Notes under the pieces: model-generated
Seen by the model: only the letters and a program-made list of their open reading frames with translations
Databases searched by the model: none
What the model was told of the DNA's origin: nothing
Made by a program: the position numbers and the translations under genes
Shown here: piece by piece, positions 24,140 through 35,172 of the stretch
How positions within the stretch are numbered: position 1 is the first letter of the stretch
Layout: each line of letters starts with the position of its first letter
DNA from: Drosophila miranda
Lineage: Eukaryota; Arthropoda; Insecta; Diptera; Drosophilidae
Reading direction: 5' to 3'
Assembly (NCBI RefSeq): GCF_003369915.1
Contig: NC_046675.1
Location: 22,630,001-22,694,000 of the forward strand
Length of the DNA stretch: 64,000 nucleotides

Positions 24140-24325
24140 TGCAACAAGTAGTTAATAAAGTATCCGTGATCCGTGTGTGGGGTGAAACATTTCAAACATG
24201 TTGAAACATTCGCGCTTAAATAAATTGCCGTTTAGATAGATATCAAAACAAAACCAAAAGCAAAAACCAAAACCAATTGATCAGACTTCCTGGCTCCCCC
24301 TGGCTAGCTACAGAAACTTGGGGAA

Positions 24326-25636
24326 ATAGATAAATATCGTGTTTGCTATCGGGACTTACTGGTTGATGACGACGCTAAAGATCTTTATGATGAGAGGAAC
24401 AGTGCCCTGTTGTACCACATAGAGGCAATAACTGGAGTCTGGGTACGCATAAAATTCACATAATCAATCGGCTTTATCGGCTTGTTAACTTATTGTAGAT
24501 AAGGGGACTGCAGGGTATGCCAGGAAACCCTGCAGAAAGCCATTGAGTTCCGGGAGAACTGTATAACCACTGAATTCAAGCTCACCCAAGAAGCCCAGAA
24601 CACCGATATAGAAACTGAGGAAATGGAAACTGAGTTGGAGAATGTATTATACGAACAGTCAACGGAGCAAAACGAAGAATATCCGCTAAGCTATCAAAAG
24701 GAACTGTGTGGACCAGCAGGCGATGGTCCGTGCCCAACCGAACCCACAGTGGAGCTTCAAACAGTAGTATCATCGGATGCATTCAGTGTGTTGTACAGGC
24801 CTATCGAACCAAAGATCCAAACGCCAAGGCCAAAACGATCCAAGCTAACTAATGAGGAAAAGAATCTTAGGCGGCGGGAACAATTACGATCCAAGCCCCT
24901 GAGCTACGTCTGCGAGCAGTGTGGACACGATTTTCGTATGGCTGGCCACCTACAGATGCATATGCTTCGTCACAATCGTTTCAAGAAATTCTACAACTCG
25001 TACTTGCGGGACAGTCATCTACGTGTTCGTCACAACGGAGAGCGTCCGTACCAATGTAACTATTGCAGCGAAACGTTTGCCTACTGCAATATTCGTCAAA
25101 AGCAGGAGAGGCAAGTAGTGATGCTCTGAAACAAGACCCAAACGAAATCTGTCAATAACGTAACCTTTATTAACTCTGCAGGGAGATTCACGGAGCACCT
25201 CCTCGCATTCTCATGAGTCGCAGCACCACAAATCGAAAGGCTCAAGAGGTCAATAGTAAACGGCACTTTTGCCATCTCTGCACAAAAAGTTATGCCTCAA
25301 AGTATTCGCTCAGTTGGCATATAAACTCGCACACCGGGGTCAGGAACCTTAAGTGCAAGTCGTGCGACATGACCTTCGCCGATCCTTCTTCAGTGAGGCG
25401 ACACGAGCGTTTCCATGAAAAGAGGCCTTTGCATTGCGATGTCTGTCTGAAGGGTTTTTTCGTTCTCAGCAAGCTCAATGAGCATAAACTCATGCACTCC
25501 GGCGATCGTCCATTTAAGTAAGACACCACATTCCAGTCGTCAATTGAAGACAACATTTATCCGATCTAACTTTTTCCTGGTGTGAAATATGTGATGCGTA
25601 TTTTCGATACAAATATAATCTTACTTCACTCAAGCA
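24326..25636 (+). pseudogene. Decaying ZAD-C2H2 zinc-finger gene (array copy 5)
   Basis: The pieces follow the array plan but several are damaged. The ZAD exon (24326-24442, 39 codons) has ATA where an ATG is expected, and the first zinc-ligand Cys is Tyr (KYRVC instead of CRxC). The second exon (about 24500-25111) no longer joins in frame at its visible AG acceptor. Finger 2 has lost a segment including both Cys (HNRFKKFYNSYLRDSHLRV). A GC donor (GCAAGT, 25112) leads to an exon at 25183-25519 with intact fingers (FCHLCTKSY, KCKSCDMTF, HCDVCLKGF). The last finger (CEICDAYF) lacks an AG acceptor and stops at a hAT remnant. No internal stop appears in the main frame, so decay is recent or a shorter protein survives. 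Confidence 0.65.
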
Positions 25637-26000
25637 GTTTTTTTCTTTAGTTTATTAAAAACACACAAAAGTCCTAACCATTTCTGGTATACATTGGGAC
25701 AAATAAAAGATTTCAACAATGAATTAAAATATGAAAAAATTTCAAAATTTGCACAAGTACTGCTTATATTGCCAGTTTCGAATGCATCATGTGAAAGAAT
25801 TTTCTCCGAAGTGAACTTAATAAAAACAAATACAAGAAATAGATTTAAATAATATAAATGTTTCAAATCTTTTATATGTGAGACAAGGTCTAAGGATGAA
25901 CAACGGTTGCGAGAATTTTGAACCAAACACTGAAATGCTGTTAAAAAATCCCAGCGACATCGTTAGTGACGATAGTGATGTTAGTGATTAGTATATTTAT
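25637..26000 (+). mobile_element. hAT-superfamily DNA transposon remnant (transposase C-terminus)
   Basis: Translation from about 25690 gives a hAT dimerisation region: HWGQIKDFNNELKYEKISKF, then the diagnostic LILPVSNASCERIFSEVNLI and TNTRNRF. One frameshift follows near 25848; the other frame continues VSNLLYVRQGLRM and ends with an acidic tail (DIVSDDSDVSD) and a stop at 25989-25991. Only this C-terminal piece remains. I could not identify terminal inverted repeats or a target-site duplication. It abuts the last finger of the decayed zinc-finger gene, so its insertion or the accompanying rearrangement may have removed that gene's 3' end. Confidence 0.85.
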
Positions 26001-26435
26001 TATTATTAATAAGTCTTATTAAGACTTAAGATTATTAAATGAAATGAATGAAACAATTATTTCGAATAGGCCAATCAAGTAGGAAATAGATTCACCAATC
26101 GTATAAAGTTATTTAAAAACAATTTATTTTCATTATATTTTAATATTATTCAATATTATTTAATATTATTTTCAATATTTCAACGTTATTTTTAAGTTTA
26201 TTGTCTTCTTGTAGGGACCAAGAATAGGTATCAGGATCGAGATATGTATATATACAAAACACTCATCATATACATGAATATGTCTAAAAAATGTCAATTT
26301 GCGAAAAGGTCTTTATTAGTTACGTTTTATCTTCATATCAATATTTATACTTTCATATAAAATTAACAAAATAGGTTATACAAAGGCCTATACTACGGCT
26401 GACACGCAATAAAGCGACTCTTTTTTGTTGAACTT
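26001..26435. other. AT-rich intergenic DNA right of the hAT remnant
   Basis: Low-complexity A/T sequence (AATATTATT repeats at 26130-26170) without a gene. It may be the non-coding 3' part of the hAT element. Confidence 0.4.
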
Positions 26436-26935
26436 TTTCGTTTAAACCTTTTTTTACAATAAATACAATAAAAGCAAGGATTAAAAACTATCCAATCTTG
26501 TAGAAAATTTATTCATCAATGGGATAAAACTATGTGGGCATTGCTGAGTTAGTCAGCATTATTCAATGGAATATCAAAATAGATCAATTTCCTTTTTCGT
26601 TTGCTTTGATTGACCTATTTCGCTACTTGTTTTTTTTTTACTTATTTCGCTAAAACCTCTTTTTACGCAAAATGCAATAAAAGCAAGTATTAAGAATACA
26701 CCAGTTAAATAGGATATTGATTCATCAATCGTATAAAATTATGATGGTATGGCTAAATGTTCTATATAGCTAGTAATATTCGTCGGAATATCAAAAACGA
26801 GGAATATGTAAAATAGAACTTGAATTCGTCAGTATATTTACGGTATATTTTGGAAACGAGGCGGTATGTTTCGGTCTATTTCTGAGGGTCGGACGGTATA
26901 TTTTATCGATAAATCCGCGGTCACACTGATCACTA
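26436..26935 (+). repeat. Two diverged copies of a dispersed repeat; the right copy ends in core-promoter motifs
   Basis: Two related units follow each other: about 26436-26600 and about 26645-26905. They share AAAGCAAG, TTCATCAAT, GGGATAAAAC/CGTATAAAAT, TATGG..GGC and GGAATATCAAAA. The right unit continues with GGTATATTT and variants (26842-26905), GGGTCGGACGGTATATTTTA and an ATCGAT, then GCGGTCACACTG at 26918-26929. GGTATATTT resembles Drosophila core-promoter motif 6 and GGTCACACT motif 1. Related units occur at about 37420-37612 (+) and 58040-58215 (-). Confidence 0.7.
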
Positions 26936-27002
26936 GCATCCAAAACATAAGTTCTGTTGTTTTTATCCCCAAAAATTGATCTTTTGGCATCTATTGGGCA
27001 CG

Positions 27003-28501
27003 ATGAATGCAAATACAGCGTCTGCAGTGAAACTAAAATGCAGAACATGCTTGGGAGAGTTCGAAGAGGTGACAATGAGTGCTTTGTTTGAAGCAGACGA
27101 GACGGATGTGGATGCAGAGGACGCCGGGAATGAAGATCTCAGTGAAAAGTTTCAGTTCTGTTGCGGGATAAAGGTAGGCAAATCAAACTATAATACAATT
27201 TTCCATCATCTAAAATTTGTACAGATTCGCCGCTCTCATCGGCTGCCATCGAAGGTGTGCAGCAAGTGCCGTGAATTCGTTCACATGTGGTTTAGTTTTC
27301 GCCAAATGGTTCTTAATTCGCAAGTTTATTTGGAGACATGCTTTTCGGATGGCGAGCAGGCCGAGGATTTCAAGCAAGTCAGCAAAAGCGAGTTTATGAA
27401 ACACATGTACCAGAACCTTCAAGTCAATTGTGGTCTTGAAAATCAGTACCAGGATGACAGCCCCCAGGAAGAATTGGACGATATAACTGCGCAGTATCAG
27501 GAGATTCTCGACGGTGTCAACTATGTCACTGATAATGAAGAGCTTGTGGCCAATGAGTCAGTCACCGATGCCGACGACCAACCGAAGGAACAAGCTGAGG
27601 AAATTATAGTTGTAAACGTTCAACCATTTGATCAAGATCTAGTTGCGGATGAAACCATCAAGCCCGTCGACGATGGTCAAATAGTCGAGGACTCTCCCCT
27701 AGTGAATGAGGACTACTGCGATGTTGATGATTTTGATGACAGTTATATAGACTTTCTGTCGCCAACACCATCGCCAAAACCGAAGCCCAGCACTGCCCAG
27801 AACAAACGCCGGCCAGGTAGGCCCCGCAAGCCAGACAATGAACTAAAATGCAAGCGCAAGAATAAAAATCCTGGGGAACCCGAAACAGAGTTTAAACGCT
27901 TGCCCATGAAATTCATATGCAGCCTGTGTGGCAATGTGTATCATAAGAAGTCTATCTTTACCTCACACATGATGGCCCATGCCGACTACAAGCCCCACCA
28001 GTGCGAGTAAGAAAGAAGGCACTGTCTTACTATGTCATCTTCCTAACCATGTCTCTTTGTAGGATATGTAACAAATCGTTCCGCCAAATGGGAGAGCTAC
28101 GGGCCCACATTCGTCGTCACACGGGCGAACGACCGTACAAGTGTATGCATTGCGAGCGTCACTTTTACGACCGCAGCGAAAGGGTGCGCCATGAGCGAGT
28201 CCATACCAACACTCGACCTTACGAGTGCAAGGAGTGCGGCAAGGCCTTTACGCACACAGCCATCCTCAAGAACCACAGTCTGGTGCATTCCGGCAAAAAG
28301 AACTACAAGTAATAGAGCACCGCACCGCAGTAAAGAGTGTATTTTTATTTGATGCAAAACATGGTTTTCTCCGATTTCAGTTGCGCCGTATGCTCCAAGT
28401 CCTTTACCCTGATGCACCAGTTGAAGGCCCATCAGCAGACAATAACCCACAGAAACAGGGAGGAACACGCAATGGCTAATTCCACGGACTACACGGACTA
28501 G
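27003..28501 (+). CDS. ZAD-C2H2 zinc-finger protein with AT-hook (array copy 6), 439 aa
   Basis: Exons 27003-27173, 27225-28006, 28063-28308, 28381-28501. The ZAD is split ([19 protein letters not shown] in exon 1; [12 protein letters not shown] in exon 2), followed by a long acidic region. An AT-hook (RRPGRPRKP) sits before fingers [40 protein letters not shown] and NCAVCSKSF. An AT-hook beside C2H2 fingers suggests binding to AT-rich DNA with added minor-groove contacts. The first intron is 51 nt, stop-free and a multiple of three. The promoter lies next to a dispersed repeat that ends in GGTCACACT. The start is the ATG at 27003; the upstream open frame begins at a non-ATG codon. Confidence 0.92.
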
Positions 28502-28596
28502 CTTAAGCTTTTTTTAAGACAAACTATTTTTAAGAGTGCAATATAAGCTAAACTTATAGGAGAACCTTTGATTTGTATTCGATTTGTATTTTCTGG

Positions 28597-29940
28597 CTAT
28601 GACGATGGATCACGATCCTCGATTTCCATCATCATATGTGCGTAAGTGTTTAGGTGGGCTTTTAACTGGTGCGGCAAGCGGAATTTTTTGTTGCATTTTA
28701 AACACGCGTGGGCCTTTTCCTTCGAGTGCGTTAGAATGTGTGCCTTTCGGGTGGAGGATAGGGCAAAGGTTTTTTCGCAAATGTGGCAGGCATATGGTCG
28801 CTCATTCGTGTGCATCCTGAAAGGTAAAACCCACATAAGCATTAGCGATAATTTCCATGGAGCGCTGGACGCATCCTACCGTTCGTGCTTTCGCTGTGTG
28901 CTGCGATCGGCAAAGCATCGCAAGCAATGTTCACATTTATAAGGCTTCTCCCCCGTGTGGGTTCTGATGTGTGTGTTCAGGTTACAGCTGGCGCTGAAGC
29001 GTTTGAAGCAAACTCTAAAAGATATCTTGTGTTATTTTGGCTGCGCTTTATATTATTCATCTGGAGGAGACTTACTCGCATTCGTATGATCGCTCGTTTA
29101 GGTGGGTGCGCATGTGGTCAGCTAACTTTGACGAACTGTTGTAGGTGTTGCTGCAGACAATGCACCTGTGTCTTTCCGGAACACAGGCTACTGCGAGATC
29201 TATTTCATATTCGGTGGAAGGTTCCGGCTTTATTGCAGAATTATCCTGTGCATCGTCGTTTTCTGCGAGATAATCTTCATATGAGCCCACGTTAATGCAT
29301 AATGCAACGTCCCCATTAGCCTGGTCGTTTATTTGGTATTCTATGCTGTCTGTGGAGGTCAGATAGGCCGCATTTTTTTCAGAAGACTCGTTCATATGTG
29401 AAATAGCTGCAGGCGAATCTTGCACTGTAGGCGAATCTTGTGATAATTCAACGAGGGTTTCAATTTCGTCGTCCAGACTTGATTCGTCTGTTAAAATACT
29501 GTCCCCGGAATAGTCAATTTTATGATCCTCCTCCTGTCTTTCTAATATCATTTGTTTCCTCGCACGCCTTCGCTTTTCAACGACGGCCTCTGTACTTGTG
29601 GGTATTTTAAACACCGACGAGGACATTGCCTGGCGCACGAGACTTTTAAGCTGCTCATCGGCCTGCTTGCAGGTGGTGACAAATTTGTGCACTTTCTCCA
29701 ACATGTGAATGCATGCTGCGCATATTTTATCAGGCAAGCCATCGTCCAGAACCACCTTAAAACACACAGAACAGAAAGCATAAGAAATAAATGTTTCTGA
29801 TTTTAGCGTCGCGTACTCACATTGAGCCCCGCATACTCGTTCAAATACTTGGGGGCATCAGAATTGAACAGCGACTGCAGATTTGTCGTTTCCTCGCTTT
29901 TGCACGTTCTACACATGCTCCACTTGATGATGATCTCCAT
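28597..29940 (-). CDS. ZAD-C2H2 zinc-finger protein (array copy 7), 384 aa
   Basis: Minus-strand exons 29940-29821, 29755-29076, 29014-28880, 28816-28597. Exon 1 is the 40-codon ZAD start ([19 protein letters not shown]); exon 2 completes it ([13 protein letters not shown]) and holds an acidic linker. Fingers: [38 protein letters not shown] and [10 protein letters not shown]. The linker [10 protein letters not shown] is canonical, so this gene has a better-preserved finger array than copies 1-4. It converges on copy 6 (95 bp between stop codons) and diverges from copy 8. It is a predicted nuclear DNA-binding regulator; target unknown. Confidence 0.92.
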
Positions 29941-30423
29941 GATTGCTAATTCTTTCGTGCCCTGTGGCCTGGTTTGCTCGACTAATCCGTTTCAAATATG
30001 CTAGTCCAGGTTCTTTACTTTAGTGTGGCTGTATGGCGACGCACTTAACCCTTTGATGGCCACTGGGTATTGTAGTACCTGCGAAAATTCTATACCGCAC
30101 ACTCATTTCAGACAGCTTCGGTTGTCACTAATGGAGTGGAAAAGATTTAACACTCATATGCAAACACACCTGGCGCAACTAACAGATTTTGTGAAAATAA
30201 TAATAATTATCATCAAGAATAGAGTTAAATGTTCACACACAGTGTTATTGGGTAACCATATATGTATAATCACTTAAATAGGTCCTTAATGGGTTAAAAG
30301 TCCCGAGCTGCTTTTCGGCAGTGTGCCCATATATGCAAAAAACCAAGAAGGCAGTGAAAAGTTGGAGGACAAGACGCTTGTTTATTTTTTATTGCAAAAC
30401 ACTTGGAGTATATTTCAAGAAAT
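29941..30423. promoter_or_regulatory. Divergent spacer between zinc-finger genes 7 and 8
   Basis: A 483 bp gap between two divergently transcribed zinc-finger genes, presumably holding both promoters. No TATA box or perfect DRE is seen. An AATAATAATTATCATC-type simple stretch lies near 30197. Confidence 0.4.
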
Positions 30424-31854
30424 ATGCCCGAGTACATGCTTTGTAGGATCTGTTTAACAGAAGATTTAAGTTTGGACGAAATGACGACCCTATTCGACGA
30501 GCAGAATATCGAGTGCCCAGAGCTCGTGCGCAAAATTGAAGAAGTTGGCAGCATCAAGGTACGTGTGTGGACGAAAGCCCCCAATTTGACGGCAACTACT
30601 TCCTACATATTTACAGCTAGCCCCACTTCAGGACATGACAAGCATGCTGTGCTTTAGTTGCGTGGAGCGGCTTACGATTTCGCACAAATTTCGGGAACTG
30701 ATCCAGGCGAGCGAGCGAGCTTTTTCCAACAATGTTGTCAAGGTATTTTTTTTGTATACTTGCAATGCCTAGTCACACAGATTCTTTGGTTTCCTTAAGG
30801 CGGAGATGAAATCCGAACCTACAGACGATTCCACGAGCATAGAAGAGCATCACATTGAATATGTCTACGAGGCAGCAAGCGAATTCATTGATGCCGATGG
30901 GGATATTGAACTAGACACAATGCTTGAAGAGCGTTTGGAGAATGGAATTGCAGATGCTGAAACCTCATACGACGACGACATAAATAATGTGGTGGAAGAG
31001 CTCAATGAAAATGACCTGCTAATAGAAAACGCCAGCGATAGTGACTACGATCCGATTGAGCGTCTCCGCAAGCCCAAGATCCGCAAAACACGCCTCGCCA
31101 AACGCGGTCGTGGGCGACCACGGAACTCCACACCGGAAAAGGGTCAGGAAAAAGCACACGGTGTGTACAAGTCCAGCGAAGCGCCCACAAATATCATGTG
31201 CGATATCTGTGGAAACATCTACTCCAAAAGAGCAGCCCTCAACATTCACATGCGCCGTCACATGGCGGAGAAGCCTTTTGAATGCGAGTGCGTATAAACA
31301 CACAAATCAAATTTTTTATTGTATGATTGATTGATTGACCATTTCCCACAGAATCTGCAGTAAAACGTTTGCCGGTCCCTCGGAGCTAAGTCGCCATATA
31401 CGAGTGCACACGGGCGAGAAGCCATTCAGATGTAAATACTGCTCCCGCATGTTCGCGGATCGAAGCTCCAACATACGGCATGAACGGTAAGAGGACTGGA
31501 TGCCGAAGGCGGCAGGCTATTACTGACCCTTGCTTATCTTGCAGGACTCATACAAATGAACGGCCCTTTACCTGCGGAACTTGTGGCAAGTCCTTCTCTT
31601 ATTCGAATGTGCTAAAGAACCATATGCTTACCCACACGGGGGAGAAGCCGTTCTTGTATGTACTTTCAATTTAGCAATGATATATGTACTTGAGAAAGGA
31701 AAGGAGTTTTCCATTTCATTTCAGGTGTCAGCCCTGCAACAAAACCTTTTCACGTAAGCACCAGCTTGAGCAACACATCGGCACGATGACCCACCAGCAA
31801 ACTATGAGAGCGCTCGAGACAAACGAGGTTATGCGGGCTTCGGAAATATACTAG
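30424..31854 (+). CDS. ZAD-C2H2 zinc-finger protein (array copy 8), 374 aa
   Basis: Six exons: 30424-30558, 30617-30742, 30800-31287, 31352-31486, 31545-31655, 31725-31854. The ZAD spans exons 1-2 ([27 protein letters not shown]). Acidic exon 3 ends with a basic AT-hook-like segment (RGRGRPRN) and the first finger ([10 protein letters not shown]). Then follow [30 protein letters not shown] and [15 protein letters not shown]. Linkers HTGEKPF are canonical. The donor after finger 1 is GTGCGT, as in copy 9, and the last exon ends [11 protein letters not shown], close to copy 9 (IVHQQAVKGLN), so copies 8 and 9 are sister genes. It is a predicted nuclear regulator with unknown target. Confidence 0.93.
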
Positions 31855-32260
31855 TTCGTTAAAGATTCAACTAACATACATATATGATAATGTGTAAATA
31901 AATGTTCAAATATATATATGTATAACAAATAATTAATTCTTCTTGTAAGTCCAATTTTCCAGTTTCATAATGATTAAATGTTGATGAAACAAGAACAAAC
32001 AAGTTAATGCGGTCTCTATGATGCGTATTTACGAGTCATTTATATATACGGCACAACACTGTATATTGTTTAGAAAATAAAACAAATATTAAAATTAAAT
32101 GTTCTACATGGTAACTACACATTTTGCTACACGGCTACTACATATCTATGTAGTTATCGGTGTGACGTTACTGCGATAACGATTACAACCAGCTGACATA
32201 TGTGTAGATGTGCGCATGCGCGCAATTTTATTTTCTTTGTTGATAAACAAAAATAGAAAA
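31855..32260. other. Spacer between zinc-finger genes 8 and 9
   Basis: AT-rich 3' flank of copy 8 and promoter of copy 9. GGTGTGAC near 32159 (minus-strand GTCACACC) resembles core-promoter motif 1, and a CAGCTG E-box lies near 32191. No gene is seen. Confidence 0.45.
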
Positions 32261-33758
32261 ATGTCGCAACAATGTCGATGTTGTGCAAATACCAAATGTG
32301 GCACAACAGCCAATATATTCCAGATGGAGAACATTGAAATGTTGGAGGTTCTCCAAGCAGTGAGTGGGATCAATGTAAGTTCGAACCAACAAACAAAAAT
32401 AAGATTTTTGCCTAATCCCCATTGCAATTTGTAGTTCGTGAATGATCCGGGTCTTCCCAGCTGCATATGCGTTTATTGTTTACACGATTTGGATCAGACA
32501 ATCGCGTTCCGAGATCGCATTCGGACCCAAGCGAACTTGCTGCAGCAGCAACGTCGTAGAAAATCTCCGTCCAAAATATCAAAGTGGCACATGCCAAATG
32601 TGGACGAGGACATGCCCTCGGATGATGTTCACGTTTCCTTTGATGGGAAGGAAGACTTGTCTTATGGATTTCCAGAATCGCATGAGAATTCAGACTTCTT
32701 GGCTCCGCGTCTGAAAGAGGAGCCAGACGAGGAAGAGAATAAACAACAAATATGCGCTGATGATCGCGACTCCCCGATGAGATCCCGACTAAAGGAGCCA
32801 GAAGAAAATAATTTCGACGACCAAACACCGGATGCTGATTATAATGCACAAGTACAGGGTGATGACTCCCTGATTGCGAGTCTGAAAAAGGAGTTGGAAG
32901 AAGTTGATTTCACCGAAAGTGATGCTAATAAGACATCACAGCCTCGTAAACTCTCGAACAGAGGGTCCAACTCTAATAGTCCAACTCCTTTGCCCACTGA
33001 AAGCAAGCAACGCAGCTTAGCGGAGAAGAAGCCAATTGAATGCGCGTGCGTATGAAAAAAAAATTTAATTATATGTATATAATCATTGTATTCGTTGATC
33101 GATCCTCTAGAGTCCTGAAAAAGAAGAAGAAACGAAAAACGGTCGAGAAATCATTTAAGTGTAAGGCCTGTTCGGAACAATTTTTGACTCCTGGCATCAG
33201 AAACCGTCATGAAAGGTGAGAGAGATCAAACACACTCATTCTGAATGGTTTTTATGATCCATGATCGATCCTTAATTTCCTCTAGAGTTAGTTGCCCAGT
33301 GATTATGGAAACGCACACGGATGAGAAACGATTCAAGTGTAAGCACTGTTCGAAACACTTTTCGAATTCTGGCAACAGAAAACATCATGAAAGGTGAGAG
33401 AGATCAAAGGGGTTGGATTGGCAGGATCATACTGAATTTGTTGTATCTTGCAGAAATCACTTAGCGTTTTCCTGCGAGATTTGTGGCATGGCATTCCGCT
33501 ATAAGTATTGGTTGGAATTCCATCTTTCGAATGTCCACAATCAAACGAGGGAAAAGACCTTTCAGTAAGTGCATTTAAGTCCCGCAATATGATTCGGACT
33601 GGAAATGTAATGGATTTTGACATTTCAGATGCGAGCCTTGCAAGAAAACGTTCTCACGTAATCACCAACTGGAGAGACATCTCTCCACGATAGTCCACCA
33701 GCAAGCTGTGAAAGGGCTCAATGCTATACGAAAAAAGAGATATACTACGCATATATAA
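32261..33758 (+). CDS. ZAD-C2H2 zinc-finger protein with duplicated, degenerate finger exons (array copy 9), 392 aa
   Basis: Six exons: 32261-32374, 32435-33045, 33111-33215, 33286-33393, 33454-33564, 33629-33758. ZAD: MSQQCRCCANTKCGTTANIF then LPSCICVYCLHDL. A long acidic linker follows. Exons 3 and 4 look like duplicates: FKCKACSEQF...RNRHER and FKCKHCSKHF...RKHHER, with alike introns before them (GATCGATCC...CTCTAGAGT). In the first unit the second His of the finger is displaced by an insertion (VSCPVIMETH), so its zinc site is doubtful. Later fingers SCEICGMAF and QCEPCKKTF look normal. Compared with sister copy 8 it has fewer sound fingers. The frame is open throughout, so it may still be functional. 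Confidence 0.88.
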
Positions 33759-33763
33759 TGCTA

Positions 33764-33856
33764 GATCAACACATCGACGCAGCTAGACTACCAGCAAGCT
33801 GTGGAAGGGCCCAAAAAGATGTGACAAAATATATATACTATGCGCATATGATACTA
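33764..33856 (+). repeat. Tandem duplicate of the last coding segment of zinc-finger gene 9
   Basis: Just past the stop codon, CCAGCAAGCTGTGGAAGGGC (from 33791) repeats CCAGCAAGCTGTGAAAGGGC in the final exon (from 33698) at a spacing of 93 bp, and a TATACTA..GCATAT stretch follows in both. It lies in the 3' UTR and is not needed for the reading frame. Confidence 0.65.
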
Positions 33857-33912
33857 TTAATATAAATACATAAAAATTCAGTACAAAATGTCAATAAAGA
33901 ATCGAATGATCT

Positions 33913-34981
33913 CTAAGGAATGCTTGTGATTGAAGGGTTATTTTCATGCACGACTGTCTGAGATGCCTCCAGAGCCTTTTCCAAGTGAGTGGTGGTAGTC
34001 AAATGATTTTGCAAGTGGGCTATGCGTAAGAAGCGCTTGTTGCAAACGCCACAGCTGTATAGTAAATAAATTTTGAATAAGAATGATTTGTGCATTGATC
34101 TTAGACTAAAATGCGTACAAATATTTGCGCTCGTCAGCTGATGCGTGCGTTAACACGTGCTTCCTCAGGCAGCCAGAGCTGACAAAGCTCTTGCCACACG
34201 TTTTACACTCGAACCGCTTTTCATTCCGGTGGCGTCTGTGGTGCTCTTCGCGAGAGCTCGCGTCGGAAAATCGACGGGAGCAGTAGCTACAGACGAAGGG
34301 CTTCTCTCCCGTGTGGCAGCGCTGGTGTCGCACCAACTCCTTGCGAGTGGCGAAACGTTTTCCGCACTCACTGATGAAGATGGAAGCCGATTAGCAGGTG
34401 TAGTGGCATTTATTTGGAACAATATGTTTCACCTGAACTGACACTCGAATTTTTTGACTCCTGTATGCCGCAGTTTGTGTTCTTGAAAGTTGCTCCTGCT
34501 GTTGATGGTCTTTCCACAGTCATCGCATATATAGGGCTCTGCATATTTGCTGTGCTTTCGCTTCGTGCTCGTTTCTGTGTATTTTTCTGATTCATATTCC
34601 AAAGCACAATCATCAGATATCTCCTCATCGGTGTTCAGCTCATTAGACTCTATATCAGATTCGGCATCCTCCTCATCCTTAGGTTCCGAATTGACTTTCT
34701 CCAGATTACGCTTCTCCGAGATGATGCATCGCTGCCGGAACTTTATGGCACAGTCCAAGTCGAAAACGCACTTATCGCACATATGGCTGGAGAGACCTGC
34801 TTTTTCATTTAGCTGCGAGATTTATTTTATCATGTAAATACAGTGTAATTTATTTTACGTATAGCATTACCCCGACCCCAGTAATTGATAGAATTTGGCG
34901 GATCAAGTGACCGTTCTTTGGGCAGAACAGGTTTATCGAAGCCTCATGGCCACCGCAAATGCGACAGATCTTATTGCGCAT
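33913..34981 (-). CDS. ZAD-C2H2 zinc-finger protein (array copy 10), 294 aa
   Basis: Minus-strand exons 34981-34871, 34812-34433, 34370-34119, 34054-33913. Exon 1 is 37 codons, the same size as in copies 1-4 (MRNKICRICGGHEASINLF); exon 2 completes the ZAD (LSSHMCDKCVFDL). Fingers: YICDDCGKTI, one across the exon 2/3 junction, FVCSYCSRRF, FECKTCGKSF and FCGVCNKRF. The exon 2 donor is ambiguous: AG|GTGAAA gives a C-x4-C spacing (CQFSEC), while CA|GTTCAG six bases earlier gives the usual C-x2-C (CHEC) from a weaker donor. Both keep the frame. It converges on copy 9 (154 bp) and diverges from copy 11. Confidence 0.88.
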
Positions 34982-35059
34982 TTTCAGAAAACTATTTTAA
35001 TTAGATTTGTTTACTTCGTTTTGTGCAGAGTTTCGCAGTGCAGAAATAGCGCGTATCGT

Positions 35060-35067
35060 TATCGATA
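35060..35067. promoter_or_regulatory. DRE core in the divergent promoter of zinc-finger genes 10 and 11
   Basis: A perfect palindromic TATCGATA, the core of the DREF-binding element, lies in the 191 bp spacer (34982-35172) between two divergently transcribed zinc-finger genes. A CAGCTG E-box follows near 35092. Confidence 0.65.
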
Positions 35068-35172
35068 GTGATGACCCCGCGTCGACTCCAAACAGCTGCA
35101 ATAACATGCAGATTTTAGTTTGTTTTGAATAAAAATTTTTTTTATTTTTCATATCTAGAAACGAGATTTAAA

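Noticed and set aside
26001-26435. Complete hAT element with terminal repeats
   Set aside because: Only the transposase C-terminus is recognisable, and I could not find matching inverted ends in the flanks.
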